Below, piece after piece: positions 1 through 6,379 of a stretch of 9,857 bases of DNA. The position numbers were made by a program, and so were the translations under genes. Position 1 is the stretch's first letter. Each line of letters starts with the position of its first letter. Location: positions 1 to 9,857 of the forward strand of contig CAKULR010000052.1 in the NCBI GenBank assembly GCA_934667295.1, given 5' to 3'. The notes below the pieces were generated by a model. That model searched no databases, was not told where the DNA came from, and was given only the letters and a program-made list of their open reading frames with translations. This stretch comes from an uncultured Kiritimatiellota bacterium (GTDB lineage Bacteria; Verrucomicrobiota; Kiritimatiellia; RFP12; UBA1067).

Positions 1-65
1 CCCCCCCCCTGTTCGTCAATCGCAAATTTCGAGTTTTCGTGCCAGTTCTGGGGCCACAAAACGGG
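1..65. other. Left-edge stretch with no recognised gene
   Basis: I see no supported gene here. The window opens with a run of nine C residues, followed by moderately AT-rich sequence without a convincing start codon and ribosome-binding site on either strand. A short palindrome (CCAG-TT-CTGG) lies near 42-51. The stretch probably belongs to the intergenic space beyond the serine tRNA. The homopolymer at the very edge could be a real tract or an assembly boundary, which cannot be decided from this window. Confidence 0.4.
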
Positions 66-104
66 AGACCTCCAACATTAGGTCAGACCTAATTCTGGAG
101 GTCT
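66..104. repeat. Long inverted repeat (hairpin) downstream of tRNA-Ser terminator
   Basis: A nearly perfect inverted repeat folds into a 39-base hairpin. The outer 9-bp stem pairs 66-74 with 96-104. A 2x2 internal loop (75-76 and 94-95) follows, then a 7-bp inner stem (77-83 with 87-93) and a three-base loop (84-86). Neither side carries a long T tract: on the minus strand it is followed only by CCCGTTTTG. It is therefore weaker as an intrinsic terminator than its neighbour at 113-146. It could be a back-up or bidirectional terminator, or an intergenic palindromic element of a repeated family. The structure is seen directly; the function is inference. Confidence 0.75.
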
Positions 105-112
105 GGAAACAT

Positions 113-146
113 ATAAAAACAAAACCAGATGCGAACACGCATCTGG
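113..146 (-). terminator. Rho-independent terminator of tRNA-Ser
   Basis: A perfect 9-bp stem pairs 125-133 with 138-146 around a four-base loop (134-137). On the minus strand it is followed at once by TTTTGTTTTT (124 down to 115). It begins about a dozen bases past the encoded CCA end of the serine tRNA, which is where transcription of a single tRNA gene should stop. This is the classic intrinsic terminator form. Confidence 0.9.
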
Positions 147-157
147 CAGAACGGAAC

Positions 158-251
158 TGGCGGAGGGAGGGGGATTTGAACCCCCGATACGATGATTAAA
201 CCGTATGACGATTTAGCAAACCGTTGCCTTCAGCCACTCGGCCATCCCTCC
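158..251 (-). tRNA. tRNA-Ser (anticodon GCU), CCA encoded
   Basis: The minus strand folds into a complete class II tRNA. The 7-bp acceptor stem GGAGGGA/TCCCTCC pairs 251-245 with 168-162. The D arm has a GCC/GGC stem. The anticodon arm has the loop TTGCTAA with anticodon GCT at 217-215, reading AGC and AGU. A long variable arm of about 22 bases forms its own stem (ATACGGT with ATCGTAT, one G-U pair), and the T arm has a GGGGG/CCCCC stem with loop TTCAAAT. The discriminator base is G and the terminal CCA is encoded (160-158). The long variable arm is what seryl-tRNA synthetase recognises, so serine identity is firm. The gene has its own promoter at 270-298 and terminator at 113-146, so it looks like a monocistronic unit. 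Confidence 0.97.
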
Positions 252-269
252 GTGAGGAAAACGGAGGGT

Positions 270-298
270 ATGATACGAAATCCGCCGCCGGAATGCAA
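270..298 (-). promoter_or_regulatory. Sigma-70-type promoter for tRNA-Ser
   Basis: On the minus strand TTGCAT (298-293) and TATCAT (275-270) are separated by exactly 17 bases. Initiation would fall near 263, giving a leader of about 12 bases before the mature tRNA 5' end at 251. It lies in the 70-base gap between the pfkB-family gene and the tRNA. Spacing and hexamers fit a housekeeping promoter; no experiment supports it here. Confidence 0.75.
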
Positions 299-321
299 GC
301 GCGAAATCGCCGTTTTCAAAA

Positions 322-1227
322 TCAATGGGCGGCGAGGAACGCCTCCACCTCGGCGCGGTTCGGGCAGGCGGGCGGGCGGCCCGAGAGGCCGCGGCACTTG
401 AGTGCCGAAACGGCGCTGCCGAACCGCATGGATTCGCGCAGGTCGTGCGTCTCGATCCAGCGGATTGCGAAGCCCGTGTGGTAGAGGTCGCCGCAGCCCG
501 TCGTGTCCACAACGTGCTCGACGGGGAAGGCGGGCAGCTTCACGAAGTGCGTGCCGTCGAAGGCCATCGAGCCGCGCGCGCCCATCGTCGCGCCCGCGAC
601 CGTGGGATGGTAGGTGTCGTAGATCTTCCGCACGGCCGCCTCGGCGTCCGCAAGGCCCGTGAGCTTGAGCGCGAACTCCTCGCTGCAGACGAGCAGGTCG
701 GCGTAGGGGAGCAGTTCGGGTACGCCGTCACGGAGGGTGCCGGCGTCGAAGTTGACGACGACGCCGGCCTCCTTCGCGGCCTTCGCGCCCGCGAGGGCGC
801 CCTTGGGGTTGTGGCCGTCGATGTGGAAGATCTTCGCGCCGCGCACGAGGTCGAGGTCCACCTCGTCCGGCTGCAGCTCGGTCAGGCCCTCGCGCGTCCA
901 GGCGCAGGAGCGGTTGCCGGTCTTCTCCTCGATCCAGAGGTAGGCGATCGCGCTGGAGGCGCCGGGACGGATCTTCATCGCGGAGGTATCGACACCCTGT
1001 CGCTTGAAGTCTTCGAGGATCATGCGTCCGTCGGGGTCGTCGCCGACCGTGCCGATGTAGGCGGCGGAGAGTCCGAGGGCCGCCGCGCCGGCGGTCGAGT
1101 TCGCCGAGGGGCCGCCGCCGAGGATGGCGTGCTTCAGCATCTGCACCTTGGTGTCCATGGGGATGAACGGCAGCACCGCGAGATGGTCGTTCGAGCAGTA
1201 GCCCAGTCCAACGAAATCGGCTTGCAT
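322..1227 (-). CDS. PfkB/ribokinase-family carbohydrate kinase
   Basis: A 301-residue cytoplasmic sugar kinase expected to transfer phosphate from ATP to a sugar hydroxyl. The N-terminal family motif is at residues 37-52 (GGGPSANSTAGAAALG), followed by the YIGTVGDDPDG segment at 57-67. The C-terminal signature is DTTGCGDLYHTGF (241-253), with the predicted catalytic base Asp247. In most family members the anion-hole loop reads GAGD; here it is GCGD. The GGGP motif, the LLVCSEEFALKLTG segment and the late ALKC segment recall the YihV-like (sulfofructose kinase) branch from memory, but the substrate cannot be assigned. The length is normal. The ATG has a good ribosome-binding site (AAAGGAA, 1239-1233). 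The gene starts 28 bases after the permease, so it is probably the last gene of that transcript. A sugar kinase behind an amino-acid importer is an odd pairing and may be only transcriptional. Confidence 0.9.
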   Translation of the reverse strand: MQADFVGLGYCSNDHLAVLPFIPMDTKVQMLKHAILGGGPSANSTAGAAALGLSAAYIGTVGDDPDGRMILEDFKRQGVDTSAMKIRPGASSAIAYLWIEEKTGNRSCAWTREGLTELQPDEVDLDLVRGAKIFHIDGHNPKGALAGAKAAKEAGVVVNFDAGTLRDGVPELLPYADLLVCSEEFALKLTGLADAEAAVRKIYDTYHPTVAGATMGARGSMAFDGTHFVKLPAFPVEHVVDTTGCGDLYHTGFAIRWIETHDLRESMRFGSAVSALKCRGLSGRPPACPNRAEVEAFLAAH

Positions 1228-1255
1228 GGGAGTTCCTTTCCGGGGGAAGTGGAGG

Positions 1256-1906
1256 TCAGCTGTAGTAGGCGAAGCGCTTCTCGATGCGCTCCATCGTCCA
1301 GGCGACCACGTAGTTGAAGATATAGTAGAAGACGCCCGCCGCCACGAGCGGCATCATGGTCGTGTGCGCGCTCGAAAGCTGCTTCGCGAGCGTGAACATT
1401 TCCGTCACCGCGATCGTGAAGGCGAGCGAGGTGTCCTTCACGAGGGTGATGACCTCGTTGCCGACGGCGGGGATGACCCGCTTGACCATCTGCGGCAGGA
1501 CGATGCGGAAGAACGTGAGCCCGCGCCCCATGCCGAGCGCCTTCGCGGCCTCCCACTGCCCGACCTCGACGGACAGGATGCCACCCCGGTAGATCTCCGC
1601 GAAGTACGCCGCGTAGTTCAAGGCGAACGCGAGGATCGTCGCGAGGAGGCGCGGGTAGTGCGCGAGCGACATGCCGAAGAGGTAGTAGGGCGCGAAGTAG
1701 ACGAAGAGGATCTGCAGCATCAGCGGCGTACCGCGCACGACGCTGATGTAGAGGCGGAAGGCCGTGGAGACGGGCCGCGCGGGGGACATCCGCCCCCACG
1801 CGACGACGAGCCCCAGCGGCAGGGCCAGCAGCAGGGTGAACGCGAAGATCTCCACCGAGACCAACAGCCCGGAGAGCAGTTCCAGCACCATGCCCGTGAC
1901 GGTCAT
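1256..1906 (-). CDS. Polar amino-acid ABC importer, permease subunit (HisM/GlnP type)
   Basis: A 216-residue inner-membrane permease that forms the channel of an amino-acid ABC importer, probably as a homodimer because only one permease gene is present. Residues 58-65 (RGTPLMLQ) are typical of the HisMQ family. The cytoplasmic EAA loop that docks on the ATPase is at about 119-139 (begins EAAKALGMGRG). About five hydrophobic segments are visible, near 10-35, 55-78, 88-105, 150-170 and 185-205, which is usual for the family. It follows the binding-protein gene after 40 bases. The ATG at 1906 has only a weak upstream AGG; a second in-frame ATG at 1891 (residue 6) has nothing better, so the longer form is kept. 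Its ATPase partner is probably the gene at 5597-6349. The substrate is unknown beyond the polar amino-acid class. Confidence 0.93.
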   Translation of the reverse strand: MTVTGMVLELLSGLLVSVEIFAFTLLLALPLGLVVAWGRMSPARPVSTAFRLYISVVRGTPLMLQILFVYFAPYYLFGMSLAHYPRLLATILAFALNYAAYFAEIYRGGILSVEVGQWEAAKALGMGRGLTFFRIVLPQMVKRVIPAVGNEVITLVKDTSLAFTIAVTEMFTLAKQLSSAHTTMMPLVAAGVFYYIFNYVVAWTMERIEKRFAYYS

Positions 1907-1946
1907 ACGCGCGCCTGTCGCAGAGTCCCGAGGTCCGCCGCCCCGC

Positions 1947-2744
1947 CTACTTCAGGATCAGGGCGTTCTTCTCGATGCCGTACTTCTCGGCGATCTTCGC
2001 CATCGTGCCGTCCTTCACCATCTCCTTGAGCGTGGCCTGGACGTCGTCGCGCAGCTGGGTGTTGCCCTTCTTGAAGCCGATGCCGTAGGTCTCGGTCATG
2101 ACGATCTCCTTGAGGAGCGTGAACTTGCCGGGCATGTCGGCCATCTTCTTCTTCGCCACGCCCACGTCGAGCGCCACGGCGTCCACCGCGCCCGAGTCGA
2201 GCTCCAGCATCGCGTTGTTGTAGTTCGGCACGACGACGAGCTTCTTGAACGTGGCGCCGAGCGCGGCGACGTCCTTCAGCTTGTCGTTCTTCCCGGCGAG
2301 CGCCTTCTGGACGGGCGTGTCGGTCTGCACGCCCACGGTCTTCCCGGCGAGGTCCTTGAGCGTCTTGACCGGCGAACCGGCCTTCACGAGCACGACCTGC
2401 GAGTTGTCCACGTAGGGCTCCGTCCAGGTGTAGCCCGCCTCGCGGCCCTGGATGGCGAAGCCGTGCCAGATGCAGCGGATCGAGCCGGAGTTGAGCTCCA
2501 TGTCCTGCGCGTCCCAGTTGACCGGGTTCGCGACGAACGTCCAGCCGCGCCGCGCGCAGACCTCGCGGGCGAGGTCGAGGTCGAAGCCCTTGTACTCCGC
2601 GCCCTCCTTGTAGCCGTAGGGCGGGAAGTCGGCGTCGAACCCGACCACGAACTTCGTCTTCCCGTCGTCCGCCTGCTTCTCGCAGCCCGTGAACAGTCCC
2701 ATCGCGGCCGCCGCGGCCGCCGCCACCATCATCAGCTTCTTCAT
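1947..2744 (-). CDS. Amino-acid ABC importer, solute-binding lipoprotein (SBP family 3)
   Basis: A 265-residue extracytoplasmic binding protein. A signal sequence (MKK, then a hydrophobic stretch with seven Ala in a row) ends in FTGC, so Cys21 is the likely lipidation site. The mature part follows the SBP family 3 fold: VGFDADFPPYGY (34-45), GFDLDLAREV (53-62), IWHGFAIQGREAGYTW (92-107) with Arg101 as the likely ligand-carboxylate contact, TVGVQTDTP (136-144) and ALDVG (191-195) with Asp193. The C terminus ends in the usual MAKIAEKYG helix. In relatives I recall, the segment before IW reads D-C-I-W-N-G-F; here it is R-C-I-W-H-G-F, so an acidic residue is replaced by Arg90. The ribosome-binding site is strong (AAAAGGAG, 2759-2752, 7-base spacing). 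The poly-Ala codons contain a 9-bp tandem repeat with two NotI-type palindromes (2704-2721). The gene has its own promoter at 2792-2800. Confidence 0.94.
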   Translation of the reverse strand: MKKLMMVAAAAAAAMGLFTGCEKQADDGKTKFVVGFDADFPPYGYKEGAEYKGFDLDLAREVCARRGWTFVANPVNWDAQDMELNSGSIRCIWHGFAIQGREAGYTWTEPYVDNSQVVLVKAGSPVKTLKDLAGKTVGVQTDTPVQKALAGKNDKLKDVAALGATFKKLVVVPNYNNAMLELDSGAVDAVALDVGVAKKKMADMPGKFTLLKEIVMTETYGIGFKKGNTQLRDDVQATLKEMVKDGTMAKIAEKYGIEKNALILK

Positions 2745-2791
2745 TGATTCACTCCTTTTCCTGAAACAACCTTCTAGACAAAACGGACTTC

Positions 2792-2800
2792 AGTATACCA
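2792..2800 (-). promoter_or_regulatory. Extended -10 promoter for the SBP-permease-kinase unit
   Basis: On the minus strand TGG-TATACT (2800-2792) matches the extended -10 form TGn-TATAAT. I see no good -35 hexamer at 16-18 bases upstream, which extended -10 promoters tolerate. Transcription would start near 2785, leaving a leader of about 40 bases. The element lies 12 bases past the trhA stop codon, and no terminator separates the two genes, so read-through from upstream is also possible. Confidence 0.6.
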
Positions 2801-2811
2801 CAACGCCCCTC

Positions 2812-3462
2812 TCACGACATCACGTGCCAGAGGACGCAGAAGAAATGGCAGATCGACCCCGCCAGCACGAAGAGGTGCCACACCATGTGCGCGTAGGGCA
2901 GATCCTTCCACAGATAGAACACGCAGCCGAGCGTGTAGAGCCCGCCGCCCACGGCGAGCCACATCATGCCGAGGCCGTGCAGCGAGCGGACGAGCGGCAG
3001 GAGCGCGACGACGGCCACCCACCCCATCAGCACGTAGGCGAAGGTGGAGACGTAGCGGAAGCGCCCCGTCGTCCAGATCTTGAAGAGGACGCCCGCAAGC
3101 GCGGCGCCCCACTCGATGCCGAAGATCGTCCAGGCGAGGGCGGGATGCTCCGGGCGCAGCGTCACGAGGCAGAACGGCGTGTAGCTGCCGGCGATCAGGA
3201 AGTAGATCGCCATGTGGTCCAGCTTCCGCAGCACCCGCTTCGCCGGCGCGTACGACACCGCGTGGTAGGCGGACGACACCGAATAGAGCAGGATGAGCGA
3301 GGCCCCGAACACCGAGCCGGAGACGACCTTCCAGGCGACGTCGACGCCCGACCGCACCGCCACCCACACGAGGAGGGCCGTCATCGCCGCGCCGAGGTGG
3401 GACCCCACCACGTGCGTGACGGCGTTCGCCACCTCCTCGCCCGCTGTCTGCCGGTACGCCAT
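2812..3462 (-). CDS. trhA: Hemolysin III / TrhA family membrane protein (PAQR superfamily)
   Basis: A 216-residue protein with about seven hydrophobic segments. It carries the hallmark motifs of the HlyIII/YqfA/TrhA family: the N-terminal EEVANAVTHVVG (9-20), YSVSSAYHA (60-68), LDHMAIYFLIAGSYTPF (81-97) and WHLFVLAGSICHFF (195-208). The conserved residues expected to form the metal site in PAQR-type proteins are Ser64/His67, Asp82 and His192/His196/His206. In E. coli TrhA is linked to membrane energetics and lipid homeostasis; the older haemolysin label comes from a Bacillus protein and does not imply a toxin. The gene starts 23 bases after nhaC. No clear Shine-Dalgarno sequence precedes the ATG, so its translation may be coupled to the gene upstream. 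Family assignment is secure, precise function is not. Confidence 0.93.
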   Translation of the reverse strand: MAYRQTAGEEVANAVTHVVGSHLGAAMTALLVWVAVRSGVDVAWKVVSGSVFGASLILLYSVSSAYHAVSYAPAKRVLRKLDHMAIYFLIAGSYTPFCLVTLRPEHPALAWTIFGIEWGAALAGVLFKIWTTGRFRYVSTFAYVLMGWVAVVALLPLVRSLHGLGMMWLAVGGGLYTLGCVFYLWKDLPYAHMVWHLFVLAGSICHFFCVLWHVMS

Positions 3463-3485
3463 CGAAGCCCGCGCGGACGGACGCC

Positions 3486-5561
3486 TCAGTTCTCGCCCTT
3501 CACGACCCGGCGCACGAAGCCCTCAAGGCCGGCGGACTCCTCCAGCGTGAGGACTCCGGCCGCACGCGCGGACGCCAGCGCCTGGCGGAACGCCTCCTGC
3601 CCCTCCATGCCGTCGAGGAGCTTCATCAGCTCCGCGCTTTCGGCGAGGTCGATCTTCCCGTCCGCGAGCATCCCCTTCGCCATGCGGTTGAGCGCGGCGG
3701 AGAGGGCGGCGTCGTTGACGGACTGCGCGAACTTGCGGAAGATCGCGGGCATGGACGTTTCGTCGACCGCGCCCTTCAGGATAAGCTGGAGGAAGAAGAG
3801 CGTCGCGAGCATGAGCGCGACCGCGAGCGGCAGCGCGATCCACGCCGTCCCGACGAACGGCGCGGCGACGTAGGCGACGAACGAGACCGCCGCCACCGTG
3901 AGCGCGTACGGCAGCTGCGTGTTCACGTGGACGATGTGGTTGCACTGCGCGCCCGCCGAAGCCATGATCGTCGTGTCGGAGATCGGCGAGCAGTGGTCGC
4001 CGCACACCGCACCCGCCATGCAGGCCGAGACCGCGATGATCGTCATCGAGCTGCCGGGGATCGCCGCGAGGACGATCGGGATGAGGATGCCGAACGTGCC
4101 CCAGCTCGTGCCCGTCGAGAACGCGAGGATGAGCGCGATCACGAAGATGATCGCCGGCAGGAAGTTGAAGAGGCCCGCCGCCGGCCCGTTGATGAGGTCG
4201 GAGATGAACACCTTCGCGCCGAGCGCGTCCGTCATGCCCTTCAGCGTCCAGGCGCAGCAGAGGATCATGATCGCCGGCACCATCGCCTTGAAGCCCTCCG
4301 GGAAGCCGTCCATGCAGTCGCGGAACGAGATGACGCGGCGGCAGACGTAGAAGACGACCGCGAAGACGAGCGCGACGATCGAGCCGAGCGTGAGGCCGAC
4401 CGAGGCGTCGGAGTTCGAGAACGCGACGACGAAGTTGCGCTGCGCCTCGCCCTCGGAGAAGAAGCCGCCCGAGTAGATCATGCCGACGACGCACGCGGCG
4501 ATCAGCACGAGGACGGGGATCACGAGGTCGATGACGCGCCCCCGGTCGTTCTTCGTGAGCACCTCCGTCGCCTCCTCCAGCGCGCCGAGGTCGGGCCGAC
4601 CGGCCGCGACGTCCGCCTCGTGGCGGCGCATCGGGCCGAAGTCGAACTTCATGAACGCGAGCGCGAACATCGTGACGATCGTGAGGATCGCGTAGAAGTT
4701 GTAGGGGATCGCGGCGATGAAGAGCGAGAAGCCGCTTTCCGCGCCCGCGCCCTTCGCGAAGCCGGCGACCGCCGCCGCCCAGCTGGAGATCGGCGCGATG
4801 ATGCAGATCGGCGCCGCCGTCGCGTCGATGAGGTAGGAGAGCTTCGCGGCCGAGACCTTCTTCGCCTTCGTGACCGGGTGCATGACCGAGCCGACCGTCA
4901 GGCAGTTGAAGTAGTCGTCGACGAAGATGAGCATGCCGAGGATGATCGTCGCGACCTGCGCGCCGACGCGGCTCTTGATGTGCGTCTGCGCCCAGCGGCC
5001 GAACGCCGCCGAGGCCCCCGTCTTGTTCATCATCGCGACGAGCGCGCCGAGGAGGACGAGGAAGATCAGGATGCCCACGTTGTAGGCATCGGCGATCTTC
5101 TCGATGAAGCCCGCCTGCACGACGTGCGTGATCGCCGTCTCGAACATCCCGCAGAACCCGTCGGACTTCATCGCGTAGAGGACGCCGCCCGAGACGATGC
5201 CGAGGAAGAGCGACGAGTAGACCTCCTTCGTGATGAGCGCGAGCACGATTGCGAGGAGCGGCGGGAAGATCGCCCACCACGTGCCGTACAGCGGCTCGGC
5301 CCGGCGCACCGTCGCGAGCGCCGCCGCCTCGTGCGCCTTGAAGTCCTTGTCCGCCTGGACGTTGTCCGCGTACTTGTCAACGTAGTCCTTCGCGCCCTTC
5401 ACGTCGCCCTCGGCCTCCACGGCGGCGAGGTTGTAGGCGTTCGTCGCGCCCTCCACGACCACGGCGACCGGAATCGGCGCGGGCGCGGGGGGCTTCTCGC
5501 CGGCGACGGCGGAAACGACGGTCCCGGCGAACGCCAGGGCACAGAGCAGAAACGTCTTCAT
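3486..5561 (-). CDS. nhaC: NhaC-family Na+/H+ antiporter with extended N- and C-termini
   Basis: A 691-residue secondary transporter expected to exchange Na+ (or another cation/organic ion) for protons at the inner membrane. Core motifs are FVDDYFNCLTVGSVMHP (213-229), LIDATAAPICIIAPISSWAA (244-263) and GDHCSPISDTTIMASAGA (521-538), the last very typical of the family. The start at 5561 is chosen because MKTFLLCALAF begins a Sec-type signal peptide, with likely cleavage after AVA (residues 18-20), and because AAGGAG sits 8 bases upstream. A longer reading begins at 5600, where ATG overlaps the stop of the ATPase gene, but it would bury the signal peptide. Residues 21 to about 90 form a polar, helix-prone extension before the first membrane segment (about 95-111). 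After the last one (to about 595) comes a 96-residue soluble tail with two similar TerB-like helix-loop segments at 633-649 and 667-683. Many family members are shorter. The exchanged substrate is not provable from sequence. Confidence 0.92.
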   Translation of the reverse strand: MKTFLLCALAFAGTVVSAVAGEKPPAPAPIPVAVVVEGATNAYNLAAVEAEGDVKGAKDYVDKYADNVQADKDFKAHEAAALATVRRAEPLYGTWWAIFPPLLAIVLALITKEVYSSLFLGIVSGGVLYAMKSDGFCGMFETAITHVVQAGFIEKIADAYNVGILIFLVLLGALVAMMNKTGASAAFGRWAQTHIKSRVGAQVATIILGMLIFVDDYFNCLTVGSVMHPVTKAKKVSAAKLSYLIDATAAPICIIAPISSWAAAVAGFAKGAGAESGFSLFIAAIPYNFYAILTIVTMFALAFMKFDFGPMRRHEADVAAGRPDLGALEEATEVLTKNDRGRVIDLVIPVLVLIAACVVGMIYSGGFFSEGEAQRNFVVAFSNSDASVGLTLGSIVALVFAVVFYVCRRVISFRDCMDGFPEGFKAMVPAIMILCCAWTLKGMTDALGAKVFISDLINGPAAGLFNFLPAIIFVIALILAFSTGTSWGTFGILIPIVLAAIPGSSMTIIAVSACMAGAVCGDHCSPISDTTIMASAGAQCNHIVHVNTQLPYALTVAAVSFVAYVAAPFVGTAWIALPLAVALMLATLFFLQLILKGAVDETSMPAIFRKFAQSVNDAALSAALNRMAKGMLADGKIDLAESAELMKLLDGMEGQEAFRQALASARAAGVLTLEESAGLEGFVRRVVKGEN

Positions 5562-5569
5562 GCGTGCTT

Positions 5570-5575
5570 CTCCTT
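5570..5575 (-). promoter_or_regulatory. Ribosome-binding site that sets the nhaC start
   Basis: AAGGAG on the minus strand lies 8 bases before the ATG at 5561. It supports the shorter antiporter that begins with the signal peptide over the 13-residue longer reading from 5600, which has no comparable site. Confidence 0.8.
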
Positions 5576-5596
5576 GTTGTGTTCGGAAATCCCACC

Positions 5597-6349
5597 TCAT
5601 GCGGGCAGTTCGCCCCGCACCTTGCCGAGGAATTCGCCCAGGCGCCCCTCGTGCTTCCGCCCGAAGATCTCCGCCGGCGTCCCCTCGGCGGCGATGCGGC
5701 CGCCCTCCAGGAAGAGGACGCGGCTCGCGACGTCGCGGGCGAAGCGCATCTCGTGCGTCACCACGACCATCGTCATGCCGTTCTTCGCGAGATCCTTCAT
5801 CACGTCCAGCACCTCGCCGACCATCTCGGGGTCGAGGGCCGAGGTCGGCTCGTCGAAGAGCATCACCTTCGGCTCCATCGCGAGCGAGCGCACGATCGCG
5901 ACGCGCTGCTTCTGCCCGCCGGAAAGCTGCTGCGGATAGGCTCCCGCCTTGTCGGGGAGGCCCACGCGCTCCAGCAGCTCGCGCGCCTTGCGCTCGGCCT
6001 CGTCGCGCGGCGTCTTCCGCACGAGGCGCGGGGCGAGCGTGATGTTGTCGAGGATCGTCAGGTGCGGGAAGAGGTTGAAGTGCTGGAACACCATCCCCAT
6101 CTCGGAGCGGACCCGGTTCTTCGTCCGCTCGTCCGCCCGCACCACGTCCACCCCGTCGAAGACGACCGAGCCCGCCGTCGGCTGCTCCAGCAGGTTCATG
6201 CAGCGGAGGAACGTGGACTTGCCGCCGCCCGAGGGGCCGATCATCACGACGACCTCGCCCGGGCGGATGTCGGTCGAAAGCCCCTTGAGGACTTCGAGGT
6301 TTCCAAAGGACTTGCGCAAGTCCGTGATCTGAAGTAGTGCTTTCGTCAT
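5597..6349 (-). CDS. Polar amino-acid ABC importer, ATPase subunit (GlnQ/HisP type)
   Basis: A 250-residue cytoplasmic ATPase that drives amino-acid import. All motifs are intact: Walker A GPSGGGKST (38-46), Q-loop Gln89 in MVFQHFNLFPHLT, signature LSGGQKQR (142-149), Walker B VMLFDEPTSALD (162-173) and switch His199 in VVVTHEMRFARD. The FNLFPHLT segment and length are typical of the amino-acid (PAAT) subfamily. The ATG at 6349 has GGGGA a few bases upstream and lies about 24 bases after the predicted start site of its own promoter. No permease or binding protein gene is adjacent; the fitting partners are the genes at 1256-1906 and 1947-2744, beyond nhaC and trhA. Its stop codon overlaps an alternative ATG of nhaC. 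Confidence 0.96.
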   Translation of the reverse strand: MTKALLQITDLRKSFGNLEVLKGLSTDIRPGEVVVMIGPSGGGKSTFLRCMNLLEQPTAGSVVFDGVDVVRADERTKNRVRSEMGMVFQHFNLFPHLTILDNITLAPRLVRKTPRDEAERKARELLERVGLPDKAGAYPQQLSGGQKQRVAIVRSLAMEPKVMLFDEPTSALDPEMVGEVLDVMKDLAKNGMTMVVVTHEMRFARDVASRVLFLEGGRIAAEGTPAEIFGRKHEGRLGEFLGKVRGELPA

Positions 6350-6379
6350 AATTCCCCGCTTGAAGCGTAGAGGAGGGAG

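Noticed and set aside
41..161. An 8-base inverted repeat, GCCAGTTC (41-48) and GAACTGGC (154-161), flanking the two hairpins, as possible ends of an inserted element.
   Set aside because: Eight bases is too short to be meaningful over this distance. There is no transposase or integrase gene, and no target duplication is visible.
2704..2721. A tandem 9-bp GC-rich repeat as a regulatory or mobile repeat.
   Set aside because: It lies inside the alanine run of the lipoprotein signal sequence and is explained by repeated Ala codons.
2812..3462. A haemolysin toxin, from the hemolysin III family name.
   Set aside because: The motifs place it in the widespread TrhA/YqfA membrane-protein family, and the context is transport and homeostasis genes. 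Nothing points to virulence.
3927..5939. A 670-codon open frame on the plus strand opposite nhaC and the ATPase gene, and several other long antisense frames (such as 7161-8705 and 325-1317).
   Set aside because: They lie opposite genes with intact conserved motifs. Their products are Arg/Asp/Glu/His-rich low-complexity sequence with no domain, as expected from GC-rich codon bias mirrored on the other strand.
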